From assembly GCF_000635915.2 (NCBI RefSeq), contig NZ_CP015614.1, positions 1,285,501 to 1,349,500 of the forward strand: a DNA stretch of 64,000 bases. Reading direction: 5' to 3'. Origin of the DNA: Brevundimonas naejangsanensis. Its GTDB lineage: Bacteria > Pseudomonadota > Alphaproteobacteria > Caulobacterales > Caulobacteraceae. The position numbers were made by a program, and so were the translations under genes. Below, piece after piece: positions 24,630-33,935 of this stretch; position 1 is the first letter of the stretch, and the number at the start of each line of letters is the position of its first letter. Under the pieces are notes generated by a model. It made no database searches. It was not told the origin of the DNA and saw only the letters and a list, made by a program, of their open reading frames with translations.

Positions 24630-26417
24630 TTGACGTCGAGGCTCCCCCTCCTTCTCGCCACCGCGGCCCTGTGCGCCTTCGCCACACAGGCGGCTGCCGA
24701 GCCGAGGGCCCAGATTCGCGGCGAGATCGACGCCGATCTGAAACGACAGCTGGAACAGGCGGTGGGCCAGGTCGACGGCGCGCCGGCCAATCGCTTTGAA
24801 GCCCGTCGTCGCGCGCGGGCGGCGCTGGAATCGGCGCAGGCCCTGCTGCGGTCTGAAGGCTATTATCAGGCCACGGTCCAGGATCAGGTCGAAGGCGAGG
24901 AAACGCCTGTCGCCATCGTCGAGGTCACGCCCGGCCGCCGGTTCCTTCTGGGGGAAGCCAAGGTCAACTGGAGCGCGCCTGCCCCGGACGCAGACACCAG
25001 CGCGGCGGTGATAGAGAACATCAAGCTGAAGCCCGGCGAGCCCGGCCGGGCGGCCGACGTGCTGGCGGCTGAGGGACGCTTGATCGCCGATCTGACCCGT
25101 CGCGGCTATGCCGACGCCGTCGCCCAGCCCCGCCGCGTCGTCGTGGATCATGCGACTTTTCTGGTGGAGCCCGGCTTCAATGTGGCGTCGGGCGAACTGG
25201 TGCGGCTGGACGGCATCCAGTTGCGCACGCGCGGGCCGACCAAGCCCGATTGGGTCCAGAGCCTTGTCCCCTGGCGTGAAGGCGACCGCTACGATCCAGA
25301 AGACGTCGCCGAGCTTGAGCGCCGCCTGCTGGACACCGGGGTCTACGACGGCGTGGGCGTCGCCCTGTCGTCTCTGGACGATACGCGCCCGGACGGCTTG
25401 AGGCCGGTTGTCGTGACCCTGGCGGATCGGCCGGTCAGCCTGCTTGAGGCGGGCGCCAGCTATTCGACCTACGAAGGCGTCGGCGTCGATGTCTTCCGCA
25501 CCCGCTACAACCGCTTCGGCCGCGCCGACACGCTGCGGTACGGCGCGCGGATCGCCAGCATCGACAGTCGTATCGGCGGCGAGTGGTCGCAGCCCCACTG
25601 GCGGCGGGCGGGTCGGACGCTGAAACTGTCGTCCTTCATCGTCAACGAACAGACCGACGCCTATGACCGCAGCGCCCTGACCATGGCCGCGGACCTGTCG
25701 CAGCGGCTCGGCAAGACGTCCTGGTTCAGCTACGGCGTCGGCGTGGACGCCGGGCGATACACGGAATACCGCTTCGATCCCGAAACGCAGACACCGATCA
25801 CCCTGGACCGGGATCTGGCCATCGTCACCCTGCGGGGCAGCGCCTATATGGATCGCTCCAACGACCCGCTGAACCCGACGACCGGCTACCGCCTGTCCGT
25901 TTCGGCCCAGCCGACCGCCGTGACGGGCGAGGATACGGTCATGTTCCTGCGCACCGAGGGTCAGGCCAGCGCCTATCTGCCGCTGCAGGACGGCGCCAAG
26001 ACGGTTCTGGCCGGGCGCGCCCGTATCGGCTCGATCATCGGCGGCGAAGAGCTGACGGTGCCCTCTGACCGCCTGTTCTATTCCGGCGGCGGCGGCTCGG
26101 TGCGCGGCTATTCCTATCAGAGCATCAACCCGCGCCTGCCGGACAACCGTCCGCGCGGTGGCCTGTCGCTGTTTGAAACCTCGCTGGAGGTGCGGCGCGA
26201 TATCGGCGAGAAGTTCCAGGCTGTCGCCTTTGTCGACGGCGGCGCCGTCGGCTTTCAGGAAACGCCGAACTTCAGCAACATGCGTTACGGCGCAGGGGTC
26301 GGCGTCCGCTACAAGCTGCCGTTCGGTCCCGTCCGCGCCGACATCGCCTTCCCGCTGAACAAGCGCGAAGGCGATTCCGGATTCCAGCTCTACATCAGCA
26401 TCGGCCAGGCGTTTTGA
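24630..26417 (+). CDS. tamA: outer-membrane assembly protein of the TamA family
   Basis: TamA is an Omp85-family outer-membrane barrel that works with TamB. The start appears to be a TTG at 24630 (read as MTSRLPLLLATAALCAFATQ), giving a signal peptide cleaved near residue 23. POTRA-type repeats occupy about 30-270 (RRARAALESAQALLRSEGYYQATV, and a second at LERRLLDTGVYDGVGVAL). The C-terminal half is a 16-strand barrel with the Omp85 signature LFYSGGGGSVRGYSYQSI and a terminal strand QLYISIGQAF ending in Phe. The length of 595 is normal. tamB overlaps its stop by 4 bases (TTGA). Confidence 0.92.
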   Translation: MTSRLPLLLATAALCAFATQAAAEPRAQIRGEIDADLKRQLEQAVGQVDGAPANRFEARRRARAALESAQALLRSEGYYQATVQDQVEGEETPVAIVEVTPGRRFLLGEAKVNWSAPAPDADTSAAVIENIKLKPGEPGRAADVLAAEGRLIADLTRRGYADAVAQPRRVVVDHATFLVEPGFNVASGELVRLDGIQLRTRGPTKPDWVQSLVPWREGDRYDPEDVAELERRLLDTGVYDGVGVALSSLDDTRPDGLRPVVVTLADRPVSLLEAGASYSTYEGVGVDVFRTRYNRFGRADTLRYGARIASIDSRIGGEWSQPHWRRAGRTLKLSSFIVNEQTDAYDRSALTMAADLSQRLGKTSWFSYGVGVDAGRYTEYRFDPETQTPITLDRDLAIVTLRGSAYMDRSNDPLNPTTGYRLSVSAQPTAVTGEDTVMFLRTEGQASAYLPLQDGAKTVLAGRARIGSIIGGEELTVPSDRLFYSGGGGSVRGYSYQSINPRLPDNRPRGGLSLFETSLEVRRDIGEKFQAVAFVDGGAVGFQETPNFSNMRYGAGVGVRYKLPFGPVRADIAFPLNKREGDSGFQLYISIGQAF

Positions 26418-29400
26418 CCGACACTCCTCCGCCTCACGAAACGGGCGCAGACGTCGCCGACACGCCCGCTGAAAAGGCGAAGCGCAAACGCACCCGGCTT
26501 CAACTGGCCGCCTTCATCGCTGGGATCGTTTCGGCTGGCGTTCTGGCGCTGGTCATCGTCGCCCTGGTCGGCGGGCGGATGTATCTGGTTTCCGATCCGG
26601 GCCGCGAGCTGATCACGAGCTTCGTCGCCGGCAAGAAGATCAGCCGCTACGGACGCATCAACGTCGAAGGCCTGCAGGGCGACCTGTTCAACGATTTCCG
26701 CCTGAGACGCATCACCGTGACCGACGAAAAGGGCGTCTGGCTCGAAGCGACCGACGTGCGCGTCGACTGGTCCTATTGGCCGCTTCTGGCGCGGCGGTTT
26801 CACGCCACCGAAATCAGCGCGGGTCAGATCCGTCTGCTGCGTCGCCCGGAGCTGGAGGCGCCCACCGAGCCGGGCGGCCCGCAAGCCATCTCTATCGACA
26901 TCGACCGCTTCAGCGCCAACGTCGAATTGATGGAGGATTTCTCCAAGGAATACGGCCGCTGGACGCTGAGCGGCGACGCCGCCATTCCGCGCAAGGGCGT
27001 CAAGACCGCCAACGTCAACGCCTATAGCCTGAACCGCAAAGGCGACTACCTGCGCCTGGCCGCCGCCTTCGGCGACAAGCCCGAAGACCTGCGCGTCAAC
27101 CTGCGCGCCAATGAGGCCCAGGGCGGGCCGATCGCAGGTTCGCTGGGCTATTCTCCCGATCAGCCCTTCTCGGCCGTCGCCGTGGTGAACGGCGAGGTCA
27201 TCGACGTGACCGTGCAGACCGGCCAATTCCGCCCCCTGCTGGTCAAGGGGACCTATGGCGACAACGGCGCCAAGGTCTCGGGCTATGCCGACTTCTCGGG
27301 CTCCGACCTGCTGCAGCCGTTCGTCGAGCGCATCGGCCGGACCGCCCGCTTCGGCTTCGCCATGACGCCGGACGCCGAACGTGAGGGCTATCAGGGCGTG
27401 GCCTGGCGCCTGTACGCCGACAACATCGAATCCAGCGCGCGCGGCCTGATCCGCACGACGGACAACACCGCGCCGGAAGGCATCAACCTGGAAGTGACGA
27501 CACCGTCGCTCAGCCGTCTGGTCGGCAGCCCGGTCGCCGGTCCGGCCGCCTATAACGGCGTGTTCAAGGGCGACGCTCAGGCATGGAGCCTGCAGGGCTC
27601 CGCTAGCCTGCTCAACGCTGACATCGCCTCCTATCGCGCCACGCGCATCTCCGGCCCGGTCAATATCGCCGCCAACAAGGGCCGCATCGACGTGACGACA
27701 GACGTTCGCGCTGTCGGCGGTTCGTCAGCAGGCATCATCGGGGCGCTCCTGGGCTCGACGCCGCGGATCCAGATGGAGGGTGCCCGCATGGCCGATGGCG
27801 CCATGCTGCTGAAGAAGGTCGATGCGCGCGGCCAGGGCCTGACCCTGACCGGCTCGGGCGGACGCAGCCTGAACGGCGGCCTGAACTTTACGGGTCGCGC
27901 TGAACTGACAGACCTGTCGCGCATCCGAAACGGCGCTAGGGGCGCCTTCGGCGGACCGATCCGCGCTTCCTCGGCAAGACCCGGCGCGCCCTGGGTCCTC
28001 AGCTTCGACGGGCGCGGCTCGCGCATGGCCATCGGCATGGAAGAGCTGGATCGTCTGCTGGGCGCCCAACCGCGCCTGCAACTGGCCGGGTCGCTCAACG
28101 ACGGCGTCGTCTCCATCAACACCGGCGAACTGACCGGCGCCGCCGGACGCGCAGGCGCCAAGGGGCGTATCGAGGGCTCCAAACTGCGCCTCGCCCTGGA
28201 CTGGGACGCACGCGGTCCCTTCGGCGTCGGCCCGGTCGCCATCGACGGCACCATGTGGGGCGACGGCGCCCTGACCGGCACCCTGGCCCAGCCGCGCGCC
28301 GACCTGCGCGCCGCCTTCGACAAGGTGGCTGCGGGCGGGCTGATCCTGACCAACGCTGACTTGATCCTCAGCTTCCGCAAGGGCGCCGACGCCTCTGACG
28401 GCCGCATCTTACTGACCTCCGGCTCGAACTACGGACCGGCGCGCGCCTCGGGCAACTTCTATCTGGGCGGGGCGCGACTGCGCCTGTCGGATGTCGACGT
28501 GAACGCCGGCGGGGTCACGGCCCAGGGCGACGTGGCCCTGTCGAACAACTTCCCCTCCAGCGCCGATCTGACCTTCACCGCGCGCCAGGGCGCTTTCCTG
28601 GCCTCGGGCGAGGCCAACGGCCGCGTGCGCCTGACCGAGGGCGCGGGCGATCAGACCGCCGTGCTGGACGTGACCGGCCGCAACGTGCGCCTGACGGGTC
28701 AGGACTGGACCCTGCGCAACCTGTCGCTGAAGGGCCAGGGCACGCTGGACCGCCTGCCCTTCACCGTGGCCGCCGACGTGGGCGGCGCCAATCCGGTCCA
28801 GTTCAACGGCGCGGGCGAATATTCCCGCCAGGGCCCGGCGCAGAGCCTGACGCTGCGGGGCGGCGGCCGCGTCCGCGACATCGCCTTCACCACCCGCGCC
28901 CCCGCTGTCTTCGCCATCAACGGCGACGGCCGCGTGGCGCGCCTGGATCTGGGCGTCGGCGGCGGCGTCCTGACCGGCGAACTGAAGCAGGACAAGCAGG
29001 GTGCGGCTATTCAAGCCGACATGACCAATGTCGAAATGGGTTCGCTCCTCCCCGATCTTCGCGGTCAGGTCACCGGCCGCATTTCGATGCAAGGCCAAGG
29101 CGACGCTCTGCGCGGCTCGGCCAATGTGGACCTTAAACAGCTGCGCAGCATCGACGCGCCGCGCGGTCTGGCGGTCGACGGCACACTGAACGCCGACCTG
29201 ACCGGCGATGTCCTGCGCCTGCGCGCCCAGGCCCATGACGGAACCGCTGTCCAGGCGACAGCCGACGTCAGCCTGCCGGTCGAAACCTCGGCCGCCCCCT
29301 TGCGTCTGGCCATCGCCCGGACCCGGGACATGTCAGGCCAGGTGGCTATTCGTGGGCAGATCCAGCCGATCTGGGACCTGTTCCTGGGCGGCGCCCAATC

Positions 29401-30652
29401 CCTGTCCGGTCAGGTGAACGGTCAGGCCACGCTGGCGGGCACGCTGAACGCGCCGCGCCTGAACGGCCGACTGGACATGACGCAAGGCGCCTTCCGCGAC
29501 AGCGCCTCGGGCCTGCGCCTGGAGAATGTGACCCTCGCCAGCCGCTTCAACGACAGCCAGGCCGTCATCGAGCGGTTCCAGGCTACCGACGGGCTGAAAG
29601 GCGAGGTGTCCGGCAATGGCGATCTGGGCCTGCGTCAAGGATCGCCCTCGACCCTGCGCCTGGAACTGACGCGCTTCCGCATCATCGACAACGACATCGC
29701 CCAGGCCCGCGCCAACGGCCGCTTGACCGCCGTGCGCGGCGCCGACGGCAACATCCAGCTGACCGGCGACCTGAACATCGACGAGGCCGAGATCTCGCCG
29801 AACCTGCCCGGCTCCAACGGCATCGTCAAAATGGACGTGGTCGAGATCAACCGCCCCGGCGGCGACCCTGTCGAAGCCGAGGAGAAGGCGCGGGGCGGTC
29901 CCAGGATCGGCCTGAACCTCAACCTGACCGGACGGGAAATTCACGTGCGCGGACGCGGGCTGAACGTCGAACTGTCCGCCAATGCGCGCGTGCGCGGCAC
30001 TATCGCCGATCCCCAGTTGTCCGGCACGGCCAACGTCGTGCGCGGCGACTATGAGTTCGCAGGCAAGCGCTTTGTCTTTGATGATCGCGGCTCCGTCACC
30101 TTGTCGACCGACCTGGCGCGGATTCGTCTGAACCTTGAGGCTGTCCGCGAAGACCCGGCGCTCACCGCCGTGATCAAGGTCACCGGGACCGCGGCCGAAC
30201 CCAAGATCCAGCTGACCTCCACCCCTGCCCTGCCCCAGGATGAAATCCTGTCCCAGGTGCTCTTCGGCCGATCGGCGGCGCAACTGTCGCCGTTCGAGGC
30301 GGCCCAGCTCGCATCGGCGGTGGCGTCCTTGGCCGGCGGCGGGGGCTTCGACGTGATCGGCAACCTGCGCGAACTGGCCGGGCTGGACCGCCTGTCCTTC
30401 AGCGGCGAGGCCTCCAGCCTCACCGTCGCGGGCGGCCGCTACATCACCGACGACGTCTACCTGGAAGTCATCGGCGGCGGAGAACGCGGTGCTGCGGTCA
30501 GCGTCGAGTGGCAGGTGCGCCGCAACCTTGCCGTGGCCTCTAAGTTCGGCGGCGAAGGCGACACCTCCCTGTCCGTCCGCTGGCGGCGCGAAGGCCCCCG
30601 CCCCGGCGGCGAACGCCGCGACCGCAGGCCTAACGCCTCCGCTCGACGCTGA
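26414..30652 (+). CDS. tamB: translocation/assembly module protein TamB (AsmA-like/DUF490)
   Basis: TamB is a long periplasmic beta-groove protein anchored in the inner membrane. It partners TamA and is implicated in outer-membrane protein insertion and phospholipid transport. The TTG start at 26414 overlaps the tamA stop. One transmembrane helix is at about 33-56 (LAAFIAGIVSAGVLALVIVALVGG), then about 1100 residues of repetitive amphipathic beta-strands. The C-terminal DUF490 region ends with PALPQDEILSQVLFGRSAAQLSPFE and a beta-rich tail. The length of 1412 is within the family range. No internal break is seen. Confidence 0.92.
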   Translation: MTDTPPPHETGADVADTPAEKAKRKRTRLQLAAFIAGIVSAGVLALVIVALVGGRMYLVSDPGRELITSFVAGKKISRYGRINVEGLQGDLFNDFRLRRITVTDEKGVWLEATDVRVDWSYWPLLARRFHATEISAGQIRLLRRPELEAPTEPGGPQAISIDIDRFSANVELMEDFSKEYGRWTLSGDAAIPRKGVKTANVNAYSLNRKGDYLRLAAAFGDKPEDLRVNLRANEAQGGPIAGSLGYSPDQPFSAVAVVNGEVIDVTVQTGQFRPLLVKGTYGDNGAKVSGYADFSGSDLLQPFVERIGRTARFGFAMTPDAEREGYQGVAWRLYADNIESSARGLIRTTDNTAPEGINLEVTTPSLSRLVGSPVAGPAAYNGVFKGDAQAWSLQGSASLLNADIASYRATRISGPVNIAANKGRIDVTTDVRAVGGSSAGIIGALLGSTPRIQMEGARMADGAMLLKKVDARGQGLTLTGSGGRSLNGGLNFTGRAELTDLSRIRNGARGAFGGPIRASSARPGAPWVLSFDGRGSRMAIGMEELDRLLGAQPRLQLAGSLNDGVVSINTGELTGAAGRAGAKGRIEGSKLRLALDWDARGPFGVGPVAIDGTMWGDGALTGTLAQPRADLRAAFDKVAAGGLILTNADLILSFRKGADASDGRILLTSGSNYGPARASGNFYLGGARLRLSDVDVNAGGVTAQGDVALSNNFPSSADLTFTARQGAFLASGEANGRVRLTEGAGDQTAVLDVTGRNVRLTGQDWTLRNLSLKGQGTLDRLPFTVAADVGGANPVQFNGAGEYSRQGPAQSLTLRGGGRVRDIAFTTRAPAVFAINGDGRVARLDLGVGGGVLTGELKQDKQGAAIQADMTNVEMGSLLPDLRGQVTGRISMQGQGDALRGSANVDLKQLRSIDAPRGLAVDGTLNADLTGDVLRLRAQAHDGTAVQATADVSLPVETSAAPLRLAIARTRDMSGQVAIRGQIQPIWDLFLGGAQSLSGQVNGQATLAGTLNAPRLNGRLDMTQGAFRDSASGLRLENVTLASRFNDSQAVIERFQATDGLKGEVSGNGDLGLRQGSPSTLRLELTRFRIIDNDIAQARANGRLTAVRGADGNIQLTGDLNIDEAEISPNLPGSNGIVKMDVVEINRPGGDPVEAEEKARGGPRIGLNLNLTGREIHVRGRGLNVELSANARVRGTIADPQLSGTANVVRGDYEFAGKRFVFDDRGSVTLSTDLARIRLNLEAVREDPALTAVIKVTGTAAEPKIQLTSTPALPQDEILSQVLFGRSAAQLSPFEAAQLASAVASLAGGGGFDVIGNLRELAGLDRLSFSGEASSLTVAGGRYITDDVYLEVIGGGERGAAVSVEWQVRRNLAVASKFGGEGDTSLSVRWRREGPRPGGERRDRRPNASARR

Positions 30653-30732
30653 TCCGAGGCAGATCGGCGCGCCTTTCGCCCGTCGCGCTATTTGTTCTTG
30701 CTTTGTTCTGTGTCGTCCTGCATCCTGCAGTC

Positions 30733-31809
30733 ATGAGTAAGGCGATTAACGGACGCGGCGCACGCTCCAACGCCTCGGGTCGGTACGAAGCCGACCGACG
30801 CGAGGCCTATGACGACGGCTGGACGGATCAGGACGAGGCGGCGGCCCCGCTTCGCACCACCCTGTCCTCGGAACGCGCTCGCACCATCATCGCCAAGAAC
30901 ACGAGTCCCGATATCGGCTTCGATCGCTCCATCAACCCCTACAAGGGCTGCGAACATGGCTGCATCTACTGCTACGCCCGTCCGTCCCATGCCTGGATGG
31001 GCCTATCCCCGGGTCTGGATTTCGAGAGCCGGATCTTCTTCAAGCCCGACGCCGCGCGTCTGCTGGAACAAGAGCTCTCAAAGCCCCGGTACGTCTGTCG
31101 GCGTATCCACATAGGGGGCAATACCGACCCCTATCAGCCGGTCGAGCGCGAGACAGCTTCCACGCGCTCGATCCTTGAGGTGATGCAGCGGTTCAACCAC
31201 CCCTTCAGCATCATCACCAAGTCGGTGCTGATCGCGCGCGACGCCGACATTCTGGGCGACATGGGACGAAAGGGCCTGGCCTCCGCCTTCGTCTCCATCA
31301 CCACCCTGGACCGCAAGCTGGCGCGGGCGATGGAGCCGCGCGCCTCAACCCCCGCCAAGCGGCTGGAGGCGATCAGCCGCCTCGCTGACGCCGGCTGCCC
31401 GGTCGGCGTCGGCTTCGCCCCCGTCATCCCTGGCCTGAACGACCATGAGCTGGAAGCGGTGCTGGAGGCGGCTCAGAAGGCCGGAGCGACCTCGGCCATG
31501 TATGTGACCTTGCGCCTGCCGCTAGAGATCAAGGACCTGTTCCGCGAATGGCTGGCCGACGCCCGCCCCGACCGGGCGGCGCGCGTCATGTCCCTGATCC
31601 GCCAGACGCGCGGCGGCAAAGACTATGATCCCGACTGGTCGCAACGGATGAAGGGAACCGGCCCCGTCGCCGAACTGATCGCTGCGCGCTTCAAGGCGGC
31701 GGTCAAACGCTATGGGCTGGATGGACCCCGTCATGCGCTCGACATGACCCAGTTCCGCGTCCCGGCAGACGCCCGACCGCAACTGGACCTGTTCGATCTG
31801 GCGTCCTGA
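30733..31809 (+). CDS. PA0069-type radical SAM protein
   Basis: The 358-residue protein starts at 30733 (MSKAINGRGARSN). The cluster motif CEHGCIYCYARPSH is C-x3-C-x2-C near residue 80. The segments HIGGNTDPYQPVERE and FSIITKSVLIARD match the SplB-like branch to which the PA0069 family belongs. Its chemistry is unknown, although sequence relations to spore photoproduct lyase suggest action on nucleic acid; that is inference. The gene ends directly against the convergent RNA methyltransferase with no gap. Confidence 0.88.
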   Translation: MSKAINGRGARSNASGRYEADRREAYDDGWTDQDEAAAPLRTTLSSERARTIIAKNTSPDIGFDRSINPYKGCEHGCIYCYARPSHAWMGLSPGLDFESRIFFKPDAARLLEQELSKPRYVCRRIHIGGNTDPYQPVERETASTRSILEVMQRFNHPFSIITKSVLIARDADILGDMGRKGLASAFVSITTLDRKLARAMEPRASTPAKRLEAISRLADAGCPVGVGFAPVIPGLNDHELEAVLEAAQKAGATSAMYVTLRLPLEIKDLFREWLADARPDRAARVMSLIRQTRGGKDYDPDWSQRMKGTGPVAELIAARFKAAVKRYGLDGPRHALDMTQFRVPADARPQLDLFDLAS

Positions 31810-33054
31810 TCAGCGCCGGAACACGCCGACCAGTTCGATATGGGTCGACCAGATGAACTGATCGATCGGCGTGACCTTCTCCAGCCGGAAACCGGCGTCG
31901 ACCAGCACCCGCGCGTCCCGAGCGAAGGTCTGAGGATTGCACGACACGCCAACGATGACCGACGCCTTCGTGCCGGGCAGTTGCTGCGTCTGCTCCAACG
32001 CGCCCGCGCGCGGCGGGTCCAGAACGATGGCTTCGCAGCCCTTGAGATCATAGGGCGACAAGGGACGGCGAAACAGATCGCGCGCCTGGGCCTCAATACC
32101 CTTCAAGCCTTGGGCCGTGCTCACGCCCGCCTTCAGGGCCGCGATGGAGGCGGCGGCGGAATCGGCGGCCATGACGCTGGCCACCTCCGCCAGCGGGAAG
32201 GTGAAGGTTCCGGCCCCACAGAACAGATCGGCGACCTTCTTGGCCCCCTTCACCGCCGCGACCGCGCGCGCGACCATGGCTGCTTCGGCGGCAGGCGACG
32301 CCTGAAGAAAAGCGCCCGGCGGCAAAGGCACTGACGCACGCCCGAACCGTACGCGCGGCTGGCGCGCCATGACCAGCGTCTCGCCATCCAGACTGAGCCG
32401 CGCCAGATCGGCCTCCGCCGCCGCCGCGATGGCCAGCGCCAGTTGATCTCCATTGAGGCCGCCTGACCGCTTTTCGACGCCGGTCACATCGACGTCCAGA
32501 CCGCTGTCGGTCAGGGTGACGTGCAGCGTCGGCGCCGATTTGGGATGCCCCAGCAAAGGCGCGGCGATCTTGGCCAGCGCAGGCAGAGCCGCCGTCAGTT
32601 GCGGATCCGACAATGGACAGTCGGTCAGTTCGACCACCCGCCACGACTTGCGCGCCTTGAACCCCAGAATGACCCGCCCGTCCGGCAGCTTGCGCGCGTG
32701 CAGCGCCAGACGACGGCGGCTGCCCAGCGGCGTGGCCACGGCCGCCTCGACCTCAGTCTCCAAGCCTTCGCGCGCCAGCGTCTGGATCACCACCTCTCGC
32801 TTCCACGCCAGATAGGGTTCCTCGGCCCAGTGCTGCAGCGGGGCGACGCCGCATTCGGCATAGGTCTGCGAGTGGATCGGGCGCCGATCAGGGCTGGCCT
32901 CGATCAGGTCGAAGCGCTCGGCCCGGCCGTCCTTGACCTCGGCGGCGACGACCTCGCCCGGCAAGGCGCCGGGCACGAAGACCGGGCCGTCGGCGGTGTC
33001 GGCGATCCCGTCGCCCTGATGGCCCATGCGGGCGATGGTCAGCGTCTGCATCAT
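31810..33054 (-). CDS. TrmA/RlmD-family 5-methyluridine RNA methyltransferase, cluster site degenerate
   Basis: The 414-residue protein has a short TRAM-like N-terminus (MMQTLTIARMGHQGDGIA), a central domain and a class I SAM domain (ADLFCGAGTFTFPLAEVA, VLDPPRAG). Near the C-terminus VGVSCNPQTFARD holds the catalytic Cys that attacks uridine. Enzymes of this family methylate uridine C5 in tRNA or 23S rRNA. The iron-sulfur motif, normally C-x5-C-x2-C before LQH, reads ECGVAPLQH here. Only Cys68 and the distant cysteine in TDCPLSD remain, so the cluster is probably absent. The specific target is uncertain. Confidence 0.85.
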   Translation of the reverse strand: MMQTLTIARMGHQGDGIADTADGPVFVPGALPGEVVAAEVKDGRAERFDLIEASPDRRPIHSQTYAECGVAPLQHWAEEPYLAWKREVVIQTLAREGLETEVEAAVATPLGSRRRLALHARKLPDGRVILGFKARKSWRVVELTDCPLSDPQLTAALPALAKIAAPLLGHPKSAPTLHVTLTDSGLDVDVTGVEKRSGGLNGDQLALAIAAAAEADLARLSLDGETLVMARQPRVRFGRASVPLPPGAFLQASPAAEAAMVARAVAAVKGAKKVADLFCGAGTFTFPLAEVASVMAADSAAASIAALKAGVSTAQGLKGIEAQARDLFRRPLSPYDLKGCEAIVLDPPRAGALEQTQQLPGTKASVIVGVSCNPQTFARDARVLVDAGFRLEKVTPIDQFIWSTHIELVGVFRR

Positions 33055-33208
33055 GAGGCGGCTTCTAGCGGCTTCCGCGCGAAAATCGAAACATGAACGA
33101 AGATGAACGACGCGCTCAAAAGCCGTTCAGCTTCGCCGCCCTATCAATGGCTGCAACAGACGGCGACCTGATCCGTTCAGGTGCGGCCTCCGTCGAAGGA
33201 AAAGAACG

Positions 33209-33862
33209 ATGATCGCTCTCATCTCGAAAAAAGCCTCGGCCGCCGCCATCGCCGCCCTGGCCTGCGCCTCGGCCGTCGCCCTGCCTGGCGTCGCCTCGGC
33301 CCAGAGCTATGGCTACGACTATCCGCCTGCCTATGGTTACGGCAACAGCGGCTACAGCCAGGGAACCTATTACGACCCCTGCGTCCGCGATCAACGTCAG
33401 CGCGCCACGACCGGCGGCGTTCTGGGCGCCGCCATAGGCGCCATCGCCGGTTCGCAAATGGCCGCGCGCGGCCGCCGTACCGAGGGCAGCGCCCTGGGCG
33501 GCGTTCTGGGCGCCGCGATCGGCGCGGGCGTGGGCAACAGCTCGGCCGCCTGCGACAGCCGCTACCGCCGCGACGCCGACTACGGCTATCAGGGGACGTA
33601 TGTCCCGCCGGCCTATGGTTATGACAACCGGGGCTACGACAGCCGCAGCCATGACAATCGCGCCTATGACCGTCGTTATGACGACCGCCGCGACAGCTAC
33701 GACTATTACCGGGACTACCCCGACACCTACGCCTCTGCGCCCCGCGACGCCGATCAGTGCCGCCTGGCCGAGAGCAACATCCGTCTTCCCGACGGTCGCA
33801 TGGAGACGCGCTACGTGCGCACCTGCATGGACCAATCGGGCCGTTATCGCGTCGTCGATTAA
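33209..33862 (+). CDS. secreted glycine-zipper protein
   Basis: The 217-residue product has a signal peptide (residues 1-32, ending PGVASA-QS). A Tyr/Gly-rich segment follows, then a 2TM glycine-zipper domain at about 68-115 (GGVLGAAIGAIAGSQMAARG and GGVLGAAIGAGVGNSSAAC), a low-complexity Tyr/Asp/Arg stretch (YDNRGYDSRSHDNRAYDRRY) and a C-terminal domain RLAESNIRLPDGRMETRYVR with paired cysteines. Family members are envelope or outer-membrane associated in alphaproteobacteria; function is unknown. GAAGGAAAAG precedes the start. Confidence 0.82.
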   Translation: MIALISKKASAAAIAALACASAVALPGVASAQSYGYDYPPAYGYGNSGYSQGTYYDPCVRDQRQRATTGGVLGAAIGAIAGSQMAARGRRTEGSALGGVLGAAIGAGVGNSSAACDSRYRRDADYGYQGTYVPPAYGYDNRGYDSRSHDNRAYDRRYDDRRDSYDYYRDYPDTYASAPRDADQCRLAESNIRLPDGRMETRYVRTCMDQSGRYRVVD

Positions 33863-33894
33863 GTTTCAGCCCCCCTGTCAATCGACGATGTGAA

Positions 33895-33922
33895 GAGGGC
33901 CGCCGGCGATCCGGCGGCCCTC
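33895..33922. terminator. bidirectional hairpin between convergent genes
   Basis: GAGGGCCGCCGG (33895-33906) pairs perfectly with CCGGCGGCCCTC (33911-33922) around CGAT. It lies between the ends of the glycine-zipper gene and tlyA. T-rich flanks are short on both strands, so it may act mainly as an mRNA 3' end stabiliser. Confidence 0.75.
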
Positions 33923-33935
33923 AAATCATTTGGCA

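Noticed and set aside
33092-33179. Further GTTCA repeat pair upstream of the gene at 33209
   Set aside because: Single GTTCA copies occur at 33125 and 33175 and an inverted pair with ten-base period near 33092, but none has the 11-base direct arrangement.
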